Shown here: positions 16,474-26,200 of the stretch, piece after piece | Layout: every line of letters starts with the position of its first letter | How positions within the stretch are numbered: position 1 is the first letter of the stretch | NCBI GenBank assembly: GCA_041482015.1 | Contig: JBGPCZ010000005.1 | Span: 1-64,000, forward strand | Length of the DNA stretch: 64,000 nucleotides | Direction: 5' to 3' | Source of the DNA: JACQFK01 sp041482015 | GTDB lineage: Bacteria > Planctomycetota > MHYJ01 > JACPRB01 | Notes under the pieces: model-generated | Told to the model about the DNA's origin: nothing | Databases searched by the model: none | Seen by the model: the letters and a program-made list of their open reading frames with translations, nothing else | Translations under genes and position numbers: made by a program

Positions 16474-17463
16474 ATGATCCGAGTGCTCCTCGCGGTGGTC
16501 CTGATGGCGGCGGTCGCCGCCGCCCCTGCCTCCGCCAAGGCTCCCGCGGGCGGGGATGAATCCCCCAACTGCACCAAGTGCGGCAAGCAGACCTATGGAA
16601 CGTCGATCCAGTGGGCGGGCAGCCCGTCCGATGCGGCCGCGAAGGCCAAGCAGGACGAGAAGCTCGTCTTCGTCCTCCACGTCTCGGGCTATTTCGAGGA
16701 CGCGAACTTCACCTGAAACAATGCCCAGGCGCTCCGTGTGAACGCCCTGGCGAACCCCGAGGTCGGCGCCTACATCAACAAGTACTTCGCCTCCTCGTTC
16801 CAGAAGGTGGCGACGTTCCGTATCGTGAACGGCCAGAAGCAGGGCGGGAACGTCGCGTCGTACTTCTGCGCGCCGGACGGCCGCGTGCTTCACTGCGTCG
16901 CGGGACCGGTCGACGCCCAGACGATGCTTCGCGAGGCGAAGTGGGTGGTCGAGAGCGCGAAGAAGGCGATCGAGGAGTCGAAGAAGACCGAGACGACCTT
17001 CAAGGCGGTCTTCCGAAAGATGCACGCGGAGAAGCTGCGGCAGGACTTCGGCCTGGTGGTCGAGCCCGTCGCCTTCGACGCGCCCGAGGCGGCGGACGAC
17101 GGCCCGCTGACCTACCGAGACCCGACGGGCCGGCCGCTCGTGATCGCGCTTCCGCCCCCGCCGATCGACGGGCCGGACGTGCAGTTCCGCGCGAAGGCCG
17201 CGGCGGCGCCGCAGGCCGAGGCGGCGGGCGGCGTGCAGGACAAGGCCGGGCGCCGCTGGGTCCTGGGCAACGAGGGCCGCGTCCACCAGATGATGGCCGC
17301 CTACTCGATGGTGAAGATCGAGCGGATCTACGGGGCGGTCTTCGAGAACATCCTGGGCGAGCGGGTGAGCACCCAGCCGGTCGTGACGCTCAACAGCCGC
17401 GAGGAGACGCGCCGGAACATCTGCCTGACGTGCGAGTCGAAGGCGGCGCTCGATCAGAAATAA
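16474..17463 (+). CDS. Exported thioredoxin-like protein with an in-frame TGA (candidate selenoprotein)
   Basis: The frame opens at ATG 16474 (AGAGGTG upstream) with signal peptide MIRVLLAVVLMAAVAAAPAS and an early CxxC (Cys33/Cys36). It then reads KLVFVLHVSGYFEDANFT, meets TGA at 16714-16716 (codon 81), and continues in the same frame with NNAQALRVNALANPEVGAY through to 17463, 330 codons in all. The first strand and the later NVASYFCAPDGRVLHCVAG look like a thioredoxin fold. The TGA falls near where the redox residue sits in such folds. A second CxxC (317/320) lies near the C-terminus. A hairpin follows the TGA (see 16714-16751). Annotators will probably call two fragments, 16474-16716 and 16738-17463. 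The family is unnamed to me. Confidence 0.7.
16714..16751 (+). promoter_or_regulatory. Candidate bacterial SECIS element after the in-frame TGA
   Basis: The TGA is followed after six bases by GCCCAGGCG (16723-16731) pairing with CGCCCTGGC (16743-16751): eight base pairs with one bulged C on each side. The 11-base apical loop CTCCGTGTGAA starts 16 bases after the TGA and contains GTG. Position and a G/U-containing loop fit the general bacterial SECIS layout, but such elements are loosely defined. Confidence 0.45.
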
Positions 17464-17524
17464 TGCAGGGCGGGGAGGCATCCCTCCGTCTGTAAGAATG
17501 TGCCCCCGCGCAGGCGGCGCGGGG

Positions 17525-17530
17525 TACAAT
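17525..17530 (+). promoter_or_regulatory. -10 element for the BamE-like lipoprotein gene
   Basis: TACAAT, 27 bases before the ATG at 17558. No recognisable -35 at the expected distance. This transcript would keep a normal leader with GGAAGGAGG. Confidence 0.4.
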
Positions 17531-17557
17531 AGTCGAGAGTCTTGGAAGGAGGCCGTC

Positions 17558-17875
17558 ATGTCGAGCCGGATGCTGGTGCTTGGAATGCTGGTGGCCGCCC
17601 TCGCCTCCTCCGTCTCCTGCACGATCCCGCCCATGGATCATCCCGAGGAATGCGCGACGATCCCGGGCGTCCACGCGGGCCAGACCCCCGATGACGTCAT
17701 CAAGGCGCTTGGCCATCCGCAGGCGCGCGAGAACGGCTGGTGGGTGCTGAACATCTGGTTCGACATGGAGTTCCACGTCTGGTACTACAAGCGCGTCGGC
17801 CGGGTCATCTTCGACCGCAACATGGCGGTCTACACGTCGGAGGCCGACGCCACCCAGCTGGGCCGCAGCAACTAG
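17558..17875 (+). CDS. Small BamE/SmpA-like lipoprotein
   Basis: 105 residues from the ATG at 17558, preceded by GGAAGGAGG. The N-terminus MSSRMLVLGMLVAALASSVSC ends in a lipobox cysteine. The segment VHAGQTPDDVIKALGHPQ matches the start of the SmpA/OmlA (BamE) fold, in which G-x-T-x-x-x-V-x-x-x-L-G-x-P forms the first helix and turn. The following WWVLNIWFDMEFHVWYYKRVGRVIFD supplies aromatic-rich beta strands. BamE stabilises the outer-membrane beta-barrel assembly machine, but many small lipoproteins share this fold, so a Bam role is not established. The frame opens further upstream to 17498, but that lacks a ribosome-binding site. Confidence 0.8.
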   Translation: MSSRMLVLGMLVAALASSVSCTIPPMDHPEECATIPGVHAGQTPDDVIKALGHPQARENGWWVLNIWFDMEFHVWYYKRVGRVIFDRNMAVYTSEADATQLGRSN

Positions 17876-17913
17876 ACGCCGCGTCGAAAGCTTCTCTGAA
17901 GGCGCCGAATCGA

Positions 17914-17919
17914 TATAAT
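17914..17919 (+). promoter_or_regulatory. -10 element directly upstream of glnS
   Basis: A perfect TATAAT ends 11 bases before the ATG at 17931. No Shine-Dalgarno is visible, suggesting a leader of about 5 bases. A weak TTCTCT lies 16 bases upstream. Confidence 0.5.
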
Positions 17920-17930
17920 CGGGCCTTCCT

Positions 17931-19595
<1,665 letters not shown>

Positions 19596-19599
19596 CGGC

Positions 19600-20595
19600 T
19601 CAGGTTTTTCCCAGCAAGGGCACGAAGACGGCAAGCGCCGGGACGATCACGACCATCCCCGCCGTCGTGAAAAGCCAGAGCGAGCCCACGAGCTCCTCGT
19701 CCAGCCTGAGCAGGTTCGACGCCACCACCGCCATGAACGCCACCGGCATCGACGCGCAGACCGCGACCACCTGGAGGGTGACGCCGCGGAACCCGAGAAG
19801 CCACGCGAGAAAGGCCGAGACCCCGGGCACCAGCGCGAACTTCACCGCCGACATCCCCAGGCAGCTCCCCAGGTGCCTCCGCGGCGCCGCGCGGCGCAGC
19901 GTGAGTCCGACCGTGACCCCCAGCACCACGACGTTCACCTTGACCAGGATCTCCGCGACCCCCTCGAACATCGCCGGACGGTGGAGGCCCGACAGGTTGA
20001 AGGTCCAGCCGAGGATCACGCCCAGGAGGGGCACCAGCGTCACGGGCCGGAATGCCTGGCGGAACGAGGGCTTCTCGCCCACGGCCGAGATCGACGCGGC
20101 GAGCGGCCACACCACCAGGAAGTAGAAGGGCGCCTCGAAGATCCGGTAGAGCGCGAGCTCCGCCAGCGCCCCTTCCGCGTGCGGATCCTCCGCCGTGCTC
20201 AAAAGGAGGATCGTGACGATGCCGCCGAAGGTGAGGACGTTGCTCGACGCGCCGGCCAGCCAGTACGCGCCCCGGACTCGCGGCTCCCTGTGGCCCATCC
20301 TCGCGATCGACCAGCACGCGACGCCGCCGAAGACGTGGACGAAGAGACCCACGAGCGGGAGTGCCAGCGCCCGCCCCGCCGGGATCCGCGCGACCCAGAA
20401 GAGGAGGAACGAGAGCGGCGAAGTCAGGACGAGGATCGCGACCTGGCTCAGGACGCGGGAGATCGAGGAGGCGAGCTTGTCCCCCTCGCTGCGGTGGCGG
20501 AGCGAGGCCTGCCAGAAGACGTAGCCCGCCAGCACGGGGAGCGTCATCCAGAGGAGGATCGCGACGCTCTGCGAGAACGGGCTGCCGCCACTCAT
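19600..20595 (-). CDS. AEC-family (auxin efflux carrier) transporter
   Basis: 331 residues with roughly ten hydrophobic segments arranged in two halves of five. Examples are SVAILLWMTLPVLAGYVFW, PLVGLFVHVFGGVACW, VLTFGGIVTILLLSTAED, LVPLLGVILGWTFNLSG, VVVLGVTVGLTLR and VVAVCASMPVAFMAVVASNLL. The pattern ASSNVLTFGG in the first half and CASMPVAFMAVVASN in the second corresponds to the Asn-containing crossover regions of AEC/BASS-type carriers. Bacterial members move organic acids such as malonate or malate; the substrate here is unknown. It converges on glnS, and a CTCTGTG-type repeat lies just upstream of its start. Confidence 0.75.
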   Translation of the reverse strand: MSGGSPFSQSVAILLWMTLPVLAGYVFWQASLRHRSEGDKLASSISRVLSQVAILVLTSPLSFLLFWVARIPAGRALALPLVGLFVHVFGGVACWSIARMGHREPRVRGAYWLAGASSNVLTFGGIVTILLLSTAEDPHAEGALAELALYRIFEAPFYFLVVWPLAASISAVGEKPSFRQAFRPVTLVPLLGVILGWTFNLSGLHRPAMFEGVAEILVKVNVVVLGVTVGLTLRRAAPRRHLGSCLGMSAVKFALVPGVSAFLAWLLGFRGVTLQVVAVCASMPVAFMAVVASNLLRLDEELVGSLWLFTTAGMVVIVPALAVFVPLLGKT

Positions 20596-20630
20596 GGGTG
20601 TGGCGGAGATGATACGAAGTCAGGACAGAG

Positions 20631-20654
20631 ACACAGAGATAATCTTCTCTGTGT
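20631..20654. repeat. CTCTGTG-type imperfect palindromic repeat
   Basis: Arms ACACAGAGA (20631-20639) and TCTCTGTGT (20646-20654) flank a 6-base loop. CTGCGCCTCTGCGGCTGTG continues to about 20676, forming the degenerate CTCTGTG/CTCTGCG series seen between genes in many phyla. It fills the space between the start of the AEC gene and the end of the DUF1501 gene, both on the minus strand. Confidence 0.6.
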
Positions 20655-20675
20655 ATCTGCGCCTCTGCGGCTGTG

Positions 20676-21971
20676 TTAGACCAGCTCGCGGATGACCTTG
20701 CCGCCCTCGATCATGTACTTTGGGCGGCCGAAGGTGTCGACGAACTGGACCGCCGGGTCGATCCCCAGCACGTGGAAGATCGTCGCCATCAGGTCCTGCG
20801 GTGAGATGGGCGCGGACTTGGGCACGTCGCCCCTCGCGGCCGACTCGCCGATCACCTGGCCCATCTTCAGCCCGCCGCCCGCGAGGGCGAGCGTGCTGAG
20901 CGGCGCCCAGTGGTCCCGCCCGCCGCCCGAGTTGATCTTCGGCGTCCGGCCGAACTCGCCCGTGATGACGAGCAGGATCTTCTTGTCGAGCCCGCGCGCG
21001 TGGATGTCCTCGACAAACGTCGAAACCGCGTGGTCGAGCTCCGGCGAACGGCTCTCGATGGCTTTCTTGATGTCGCCGTGCATGTCCCAGCCGCCGAAGG
21101 AGACGGTGACGAAGCCGGCGCCGGCCTCGCAGAGGCGGCGGGCCGTGAGGAGCTGCTGGCCCAGCCGGTTCCCGTACTTCTCGACGGTCTTCGGATCCTC
21201 GTTCTTCACGTCGAACGCCTTGGAGACGGAGCCGAGCACGGTGTTCATCGCCTGCTGCTCGAACTTGTCCATCCCCTGGATCTGGCCGGTCTGGTCGACC
21301 TGCCGGTTGAGCGTGTCGAGGTCCTCGAGCAGGTGACAGCGATCCTCGAACCGCTCGCGGGAGATCCGGAGCGTGAGGTTGTCCTTCGCGCCGCCCGACG
21401 GGTCGAACGGGGCGTAGGCGTTCCCGAGGAAGGTCGGGCCATCGTACTCGACGCGGCTCTGGCGGACGTTGGTCGGCATCCCCGTGGTGGGTTGGTTGGC
21501 GCCGCGGACCCGAGAGAGGATCGAGCCGATCGACGGGTGCGACGGCGCGCCGCCGTTGTCGACGATCCGGTTGTCGAACCCGGTCATGAGCCAGTGGGTG
21601 CCGCCGCCGTGGCCGCTGTTCTTGTGCGAGAACGAGCGGACGATGGCCATTTTGTCCATCACGCGGGCCATCTTCGGGAACGTGCCGCCGATCGTGACGC
21701 CCGGGATCGACGTGCGCGCCTCGCCCGTGACGCTGCGGTACTCGGAGGGCGCGTCCATCTTGGGATCGAACGTCTCGATGTGCGTGGCGCCGCCGCCCAG
21801 CCAGAGCCAGACGACGGACGTGTCCTTTGAGCTTCCGGGGGTGTTCGCGCGGGCCTCGAGGAGGCCGGGGAGGGCGAGGCCGCCGAGCCCGAGCGCTCCC
21901 ACCTTGAAGAAATCGCGGCGTCGGACGCCCTGGCAGTCTTCGAACGAGCGGTTGGAAAGGATGTTGAGCAT
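20676..21971 (-). CDS. DUF1501 family Tat-exported protein
   Basis: 431 residues. A twin-arginine signal is near the N-terminus (RRRDFFKVGALGLGGLALPG). The body matches DUF1501, a sulfatase/alkaline-phosphatase-fold family abundant in Planctomycetota: VVWLWLGGGATHIETFDPK, SVTGEARTSIPGVTIGG, SHKNSGHGGGTHWLMTGFD, VTVSFGGWDMHGD and ITGEFGRTPKINSGGGRDHW. The function is unproven, and these genes normally follow a DUF1549/DUF1553 cytochrome-like partner. No such partner is present here, which is unusual. The ATG at 21971 is preceded by AAGGAG. The following intergenic region carries the promoter of the divergent GNAT gene. Confidence 0.93.
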   Translation of the reverse strand: MLNILSNRSFEDCQGVRRRDFFKVGALGLGGLALPGLLEARANTPGSSKDTSVVWLWLGGGATHIETFDPKMDAPSEYRSVTGEARTSIPGVTIGGTFPKMARVMDKMAIVRSFSHKNSGHGGGTHWLMTGFDNRIVDNGGAPSHPSIGSILSRVRGANQPTTGMPTNVRQSRVEYDGPTFLGNAYAPFDPSGGAKDNLTLRISRERFEDRCHLLEDLDTLNRQVDQTGQIQGMDKFEQQAMNTVLGSVSKAFDVKNEDPKTVEKYGNRLGQQLLTARRLCEAGAGFVTVSFGGWDMHGDIKKAIESRSPELDHAVSTFVEDIHARGLDKKILLVITGEFGRTPKINSGGGRDHWAPLSTLALAGGGLKMGQVIGESAARGDVPKSAPISPQDLMATIFHVLGIDPAVQFVDTFGRPKYMIEGGKVIRELV

Positions 21972-22140
21972 GCGACCACTCCTTACAGGCGAAGGTCCGC
22001 GGCCTCTTTGACCCGCTCCATCCGCGTCCCACCGATCCTATCGGCGGGTGAGTCCCTATCCATAAAACCATACGTCATGGTGAACCCGTTCGTTTTGGAG
22101 GGGACGGGAGGATTGCGTTTAGGGACGGCTCGTGGGCCCT

Positions 22141-22168
22141 TTGAACCCGCGCGCGCCCCGGGTACAAT
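22141..22168 (+). promoter_or_regulatory. Promoter for the GNAT gene, predicted leaderless
   Basis: TTGAAC (22141-22146), 16-base spacer, TACAAT (22163-22168), then seven bases to the ATG at 22176. The expected transcription start coincides with the start codon. Confidence 0.65.
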
Positions 22169-22175
22169 CGGGGCC

Positions 22176-22775
22176 ATGGAAGATCCGCTGAAACGGTTCC
22201 CGAAGTCGATCGCCGGGGGGCTCACCCTGAGGCCGATGCAGGGGACGGACGAGACGCCGCTGGCCGAGTTCTTCAAGCGCATCCCCGTGGACGAGCGCCA
22301 GCTCTTCAAGGACGACGTGACCCGCATCGAGACCCTCCGGGCGTGGGTGAAGAACCTGAACTACGCGAACATCCTGCCCCTCCTGGCGTTCGACGGCGCG
22401 CGCGTCGCGGCCGACGCCTCGCTCCACCGTGACCGGCGCGGGTGGGCGCGGCACGTCGCGAAGATCCGTCTCACGCTCGACCCGGCCTTCCGCCGCCGCG
22501 GCCTCGCCCGCGCGCTGGTCCAGGAAATCATCGACCTGGCCGGCCCCCTCCGCGTCGCGATCCTCCAGGCCGAGGTGCTCGACGTGCAGCAGGGCGCGCG
22601 CGCCCTTTTCGAGGACCTCGACTTCCAGCGCGTGGCCACGCTCCCGCAGCACGCGATCGATCTCGCCGGCCGGGTGCACGACGTCCTCGTCTACGCGCTC
22701 ACGGTCACGCCCCCGGAGAAATTCGCCCCCGAGGCGTCCGTGCAGGAAGAGGACGCCGATGTCGGCGGCGGATAA
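22176..22775 (+). CDS. GNAT-family N-acetyltransferase
   Basis: 199 residues from the ATG at 22176. An in-frame upstream extension to 22008 is rejected because the promoter overlaps it. The protein has the GNAT fold: KSIAGGLTLRPMQGTDETPLAEFFKRI at the N-terminus, beta4 KIRLTLDPAF, then the acetyl-CoA pyrophosphate-binding motif RRRGLARALVQEIIDLA (RxxGxA type) and ILQAEVLDVQQGARALFEDLDFQRV for motif B. It transfers an acyl group from CoA to an unknown amine. It is divergent from the DUF1501 gene and is followed by an independently promoted TPR lipoprotein gene. Confidence 0.85.
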   Translation: MEDPLKRFPKSIAGGLTLRPMQGTDETPLAEFFKRIPVDERQLFKDDVTRIETLRAWVKNLNYANILPLLAFDGARVAADASLHRDRRGWARHVAKIRLTLDPAFRRRGLARALVQEIIDLAGPLRVAILQAEVLDVQQGARALFEDLDFQRVATLPQHAIDLAGRVHDVLVYALTVTPPEKFAPEASVQEEDADVGGG

Positions 22776-22826
22776 TCGCCCCCGGCTGTTGGTTCACTTT
22801 TGAACCCCCGCCGCGGGCGGAGGTGC

Positions 22827-22832
22827 TAGAAT
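22827..22832 (+). promoter_or_regulatory. -10 element upstream of the TPR lipoprotein gene
   Basis: TAGAAT. TTGAAC (22800-22805) lies upstream but at a 21-base spacing, longer than ideal. An in-frame TTG at 22841 is eight bases downstream and could be a leaderless start. Confidence 0.35.
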
Positions 22833-22858
22833 CCCTTCGATTGTCCACGATCCGCCGG

Positions 22859-23230
22859 ATGTCCCCGGGAGCCACGCTCGCGCTTCTCCTGCTCTGCGCG
22901 GGATGTGCGAACCGCGCCCTTCGCGAGGCCGAGGAGCGGACGGTCCAGGGCGACGTCCCGTTCGGCCAGGGGAACTACACGGCGGCCATCCCCGTCTACG
23001 AGCAGGTCCTCCAGCAGCTTCCGAACTATCCCCGCGCCCTGCTCCAGCTGGGGATCTGCTGGGAGCGGCTGGGAATGACCGATCGCGCGGTGCAGGCCTA
23101 CGAGGGCCTGCTTACGAATTCCGCCGACAGCCCTGAAGCGCCGCGTGCCCGCGCCCGCCGGGACCGGCTGACCGAGCTCAAGATCTGGGATCCCTCCAAG
23201 GGCCCCAAGCCCAAGGACGTTCTGGATTAG
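22859..23230 (+). CDS. Small TPR lipoprotein
   Basis: 123 residues from ATG 22859: MSPGATLALLLLCAGCANRAL, a signal peptide ending in the lipobox LCAGC. The mature part has tetratricopeptide units (AEERTVQGDVPFGQGNYTAAIPVYEQVLQQLPNYPRALLQLGICWERLG and the following helix pair DRAVQAYEGLL). TPRs mediate protein contacts; small lipoproteins like this often belong to envelope assemblies. No Shine-Dalgarno precedes the ATG. An in-frame TTG at 22841, eight bases after a TAGAAT box, would add MSTIRR and give a positively charged n-region, so it is a real alternative. It lies 17 bases before the giant protein gene, likely the same transcript. Confidence 0.75.
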   Translation: MSPGATLALLLLCAGCANRALREAEERTVQGDVPFGQGNYTAAIPVYEQVLQQLPNYPRALLQLGICWERLGMTDRAVQAYEGLLTNSADSPEAPRARARRDRLTELKIWDPSKGPKPKDVLD

Positions 23231-23247
23231 CTGATCGAGGTCACGCC

Positions 23248-26200
23248 ATGATCCGACTCGCCCTCCTCATCGGCACCCTCTGCGTCGTCGCCTCCCCCCC
23301 GCCGACGGGCGACGAACAGGTCCTGCAGCTGGCCAAGGAGTTCCTCGCCGGGCGCGCGACGCCGCGCCAGGCCATCGACATGTTCAACGAGAAGGGCGCC
23401 ATCGAGCGCCTCTTCTCGGACGGCAAGCTCGACAAGGCGACCGAGTGGCCGAAGCTCCGCGAGCTCAAGCTCGACGGCCTCCGGCAGCTCAACGAGAGCC
23501 TGATGAAAATGACCGTCCAGCGCGGGGACCCGCGCACCACCGTGACCCGGATGGATCACATGGGATCCTCGGGCACGGTCAACGACTACACCGCCGGAAG
23601 CGACGCCGACCTCCGCCCCAACCAGATGTACCACGGCATCGAAGGGGACGTGGCCCGCGTGGCCCGCGAACTCGGGATCACGAACCTCGAGGCCTGGAAG
23701 ATCAACATCCTCGGCCGCACGGGCTACGGGTCGGTCGACAGCTTCCTCACGGCCATGCGCAACCCCGAGAAGTACCCGTTGGAGGGGGCGCTGAGGTTCC
23801 TGGACTACAACCACTGGAAGAACAACGTCGCTGACGTCCTCGGCCCCGACGGGAAGTTCCGCTCGAAGGTCCCGATGACCGAGATCCTGCCGAACACCCC
23901 CCCGCCCACCGCGATGGACGCCACCGATTACATGGCCGAGATGTTCACGCGCGCCACCGAGGACTTCCACAAGATGGGGAAGGTGAAGGACCTCTCGACC
24001 TCGGAAGGGATGAAGGAATTCCGCCAGCTCGCCAAGGACCTCTACAAGTACGCCGGCACGCGGGCGGTGGGCGAGGCCTGCCAGTTCGCCGGGATCGACA
24101 TCACCCCCGAGATGCAGGCCATCATGGAGCGGGCGAAGCTCGTCAAGGTCGACCCGACCAAGGAGCTCGGCAGCGATCCCGCCGCGATCCGGGACGAGGC
24201 GGAGAAGCTCCTCGAGCTCACGAGGAACCTGCTCGACAAGTCGATCGAGAAGCGCGCATTCGAGATCGCCAAGAAACAGGCGCAGCTCCCCGGGACGATG
24301 ACCCGCGAGAACATGGAAGGCTTCGTGGGCGTCTCGAAGGACAAGCTCCGGCTCGCCCAGGACATCGTCCGCGGCGGCCCCGAGGTGGAGAAGATCGTCA
24401 AGGAGCACCTGATGCTCCAGGACGCCACCGGCAAGCTCTGGGAGGACGTCGACGCCCTGCGGCGCTACACGCTCGAGGAGATGCAGCGCACGAGGGACCC
24501 CGCCAAGCTGACCGACTACCAGAAGACGATCAAGAGCTTCCTCGATCGCATGCTCGAGAAGCTTGGCCGCGGGGGCGGTGCGGTTGCCGAGGGGGAGAAC
24601 CCGAACCTCCGGAAGGTCGAGCCGGGCAAGTCCTCCCGCCGGCGCATCCCGGCGCTGGAGACGGAGAACCGCGGGGCCGCGCAGCTCGTCGAGCCCGCGG
24701 TCAAGAAAATGAACGACGCGATCTCGACCGCGATCGAGCGCAGCCCCGGGAACGGCAAGACCTGGCTCCAGAACATGAACGAGGTGCTCCGCGAGATGCG
24801 GGAGATCCGGGGCCCGAAGTATCACGAGGCGCTCCTGAAGAAATTCGAGGAGTTCGATCTCCAGGTTTCGATGGAGCGCACCCAGGCGCTCCTCAAGTCC
24901 CTGCTGGAATTCGAGCGGTCGCAGGTGCTCCACGCCCTGAAGGCGCAGTGGGAATCGTTCAGCGCCTCGGACCAGACCCTGATCTCGCGCGGCCGGTCGC
25001 TCATGAAGAGCCTGGTCGAGGTGAAGAACGGGCATGACGCGGTGGGAAAGCTCTTCACCGCGATGATGATCTGGGACATCGCCTGGGCCGCCTACGAAGG
25101 CGGCTGGGACGGATTCCTCCTCGCCGGCGGGGGCGCCGTCGAGGGGATTGTCGAGTGGGAGGGGATCACCCTCTTCTTCTCCACGCTCGCGCCCGTGCTC
25201 CTGGAGCATGGAGGGTTCGCGAACCTGGCCGCGCTCTCGGTCGGGATCGCGGAGCTGATCCCCACCTACATGATGCTCCAGATGGTCTCCGCCCTCCTGG
25301 TGAAGGGGCTGGAGAAGGCGGTGGACTGGCTCGTGTGGGACGACATCCACGACGCCAACATCCAGCGCTTCTACGACTACCATCCCCGTGCCGGCGACGA
25401 TACCAAGGTCCAGGGCTTCTTCGACGTCAGCCGCGAAGCCTACGGCCTGACGCCCCAGTCCCTCTTCAGGGGGAACGCGACCCGGAAGGGCTACCCGACC
25501 CCGCAGGCCCTGCTCACCGCGGTCCGCAAACACCGCACCGACCTCCTCGCGGAGACGAAAAACGTCGCACAGATCGGCCCGGAGGGGATGAAGCTCTGGC
25601 GCGCGATCGAGGACAAGGCGCTCAAGAACTGGGGCGACGACGCGGCGCGCACGATGCAGGCGCTCAAGGACCAGTTCCAGGCGCTGCTTGGATCGGAACG
25701 CCGGGGCGACATCGACGAGTTGGTCGTGGGCGCGCGCGCACCGGTCAGCTCCTGCGCGGCGGACATCGTCCAGGCCGTCGCGGAGTTCGAGAAGCGTGGA
25801 GATGGTGCGTGGAAGGCGCGGGTCCGCGCCCGGATTCTCGTGGCCGGAATCCCCGGGTCGGACGCCCGCCTCAAGGTCACTCACAAGATCCGGGAGAACG
25901 CCCAGGTGCAGGACGGTTCGCTCGATGGCGGCTTCAGCGAGGCGGACGTCGAGCCCGCGCGGCTCTTCCGGGTCGAGCGGAACGAGGTCGATTTCGATTT
26001 CGAGCGGGCCGGCGTCTACACCGACGATATCACGGTCGTCGATGACAAGGGCAACGTCCTGGCGAAGACGACGTTCGAACTGGGCGTCGGCTTCACCGGC
26101 GAGATCAAGGAGCTCTCGGTCGAGGTCGCCCAGGAGGAGCGGGGCCGCGGGGTGAGGGAGCTCCGCGCCGCGGAGGGCGCGTTCGTTCGAGTCCAGGACA

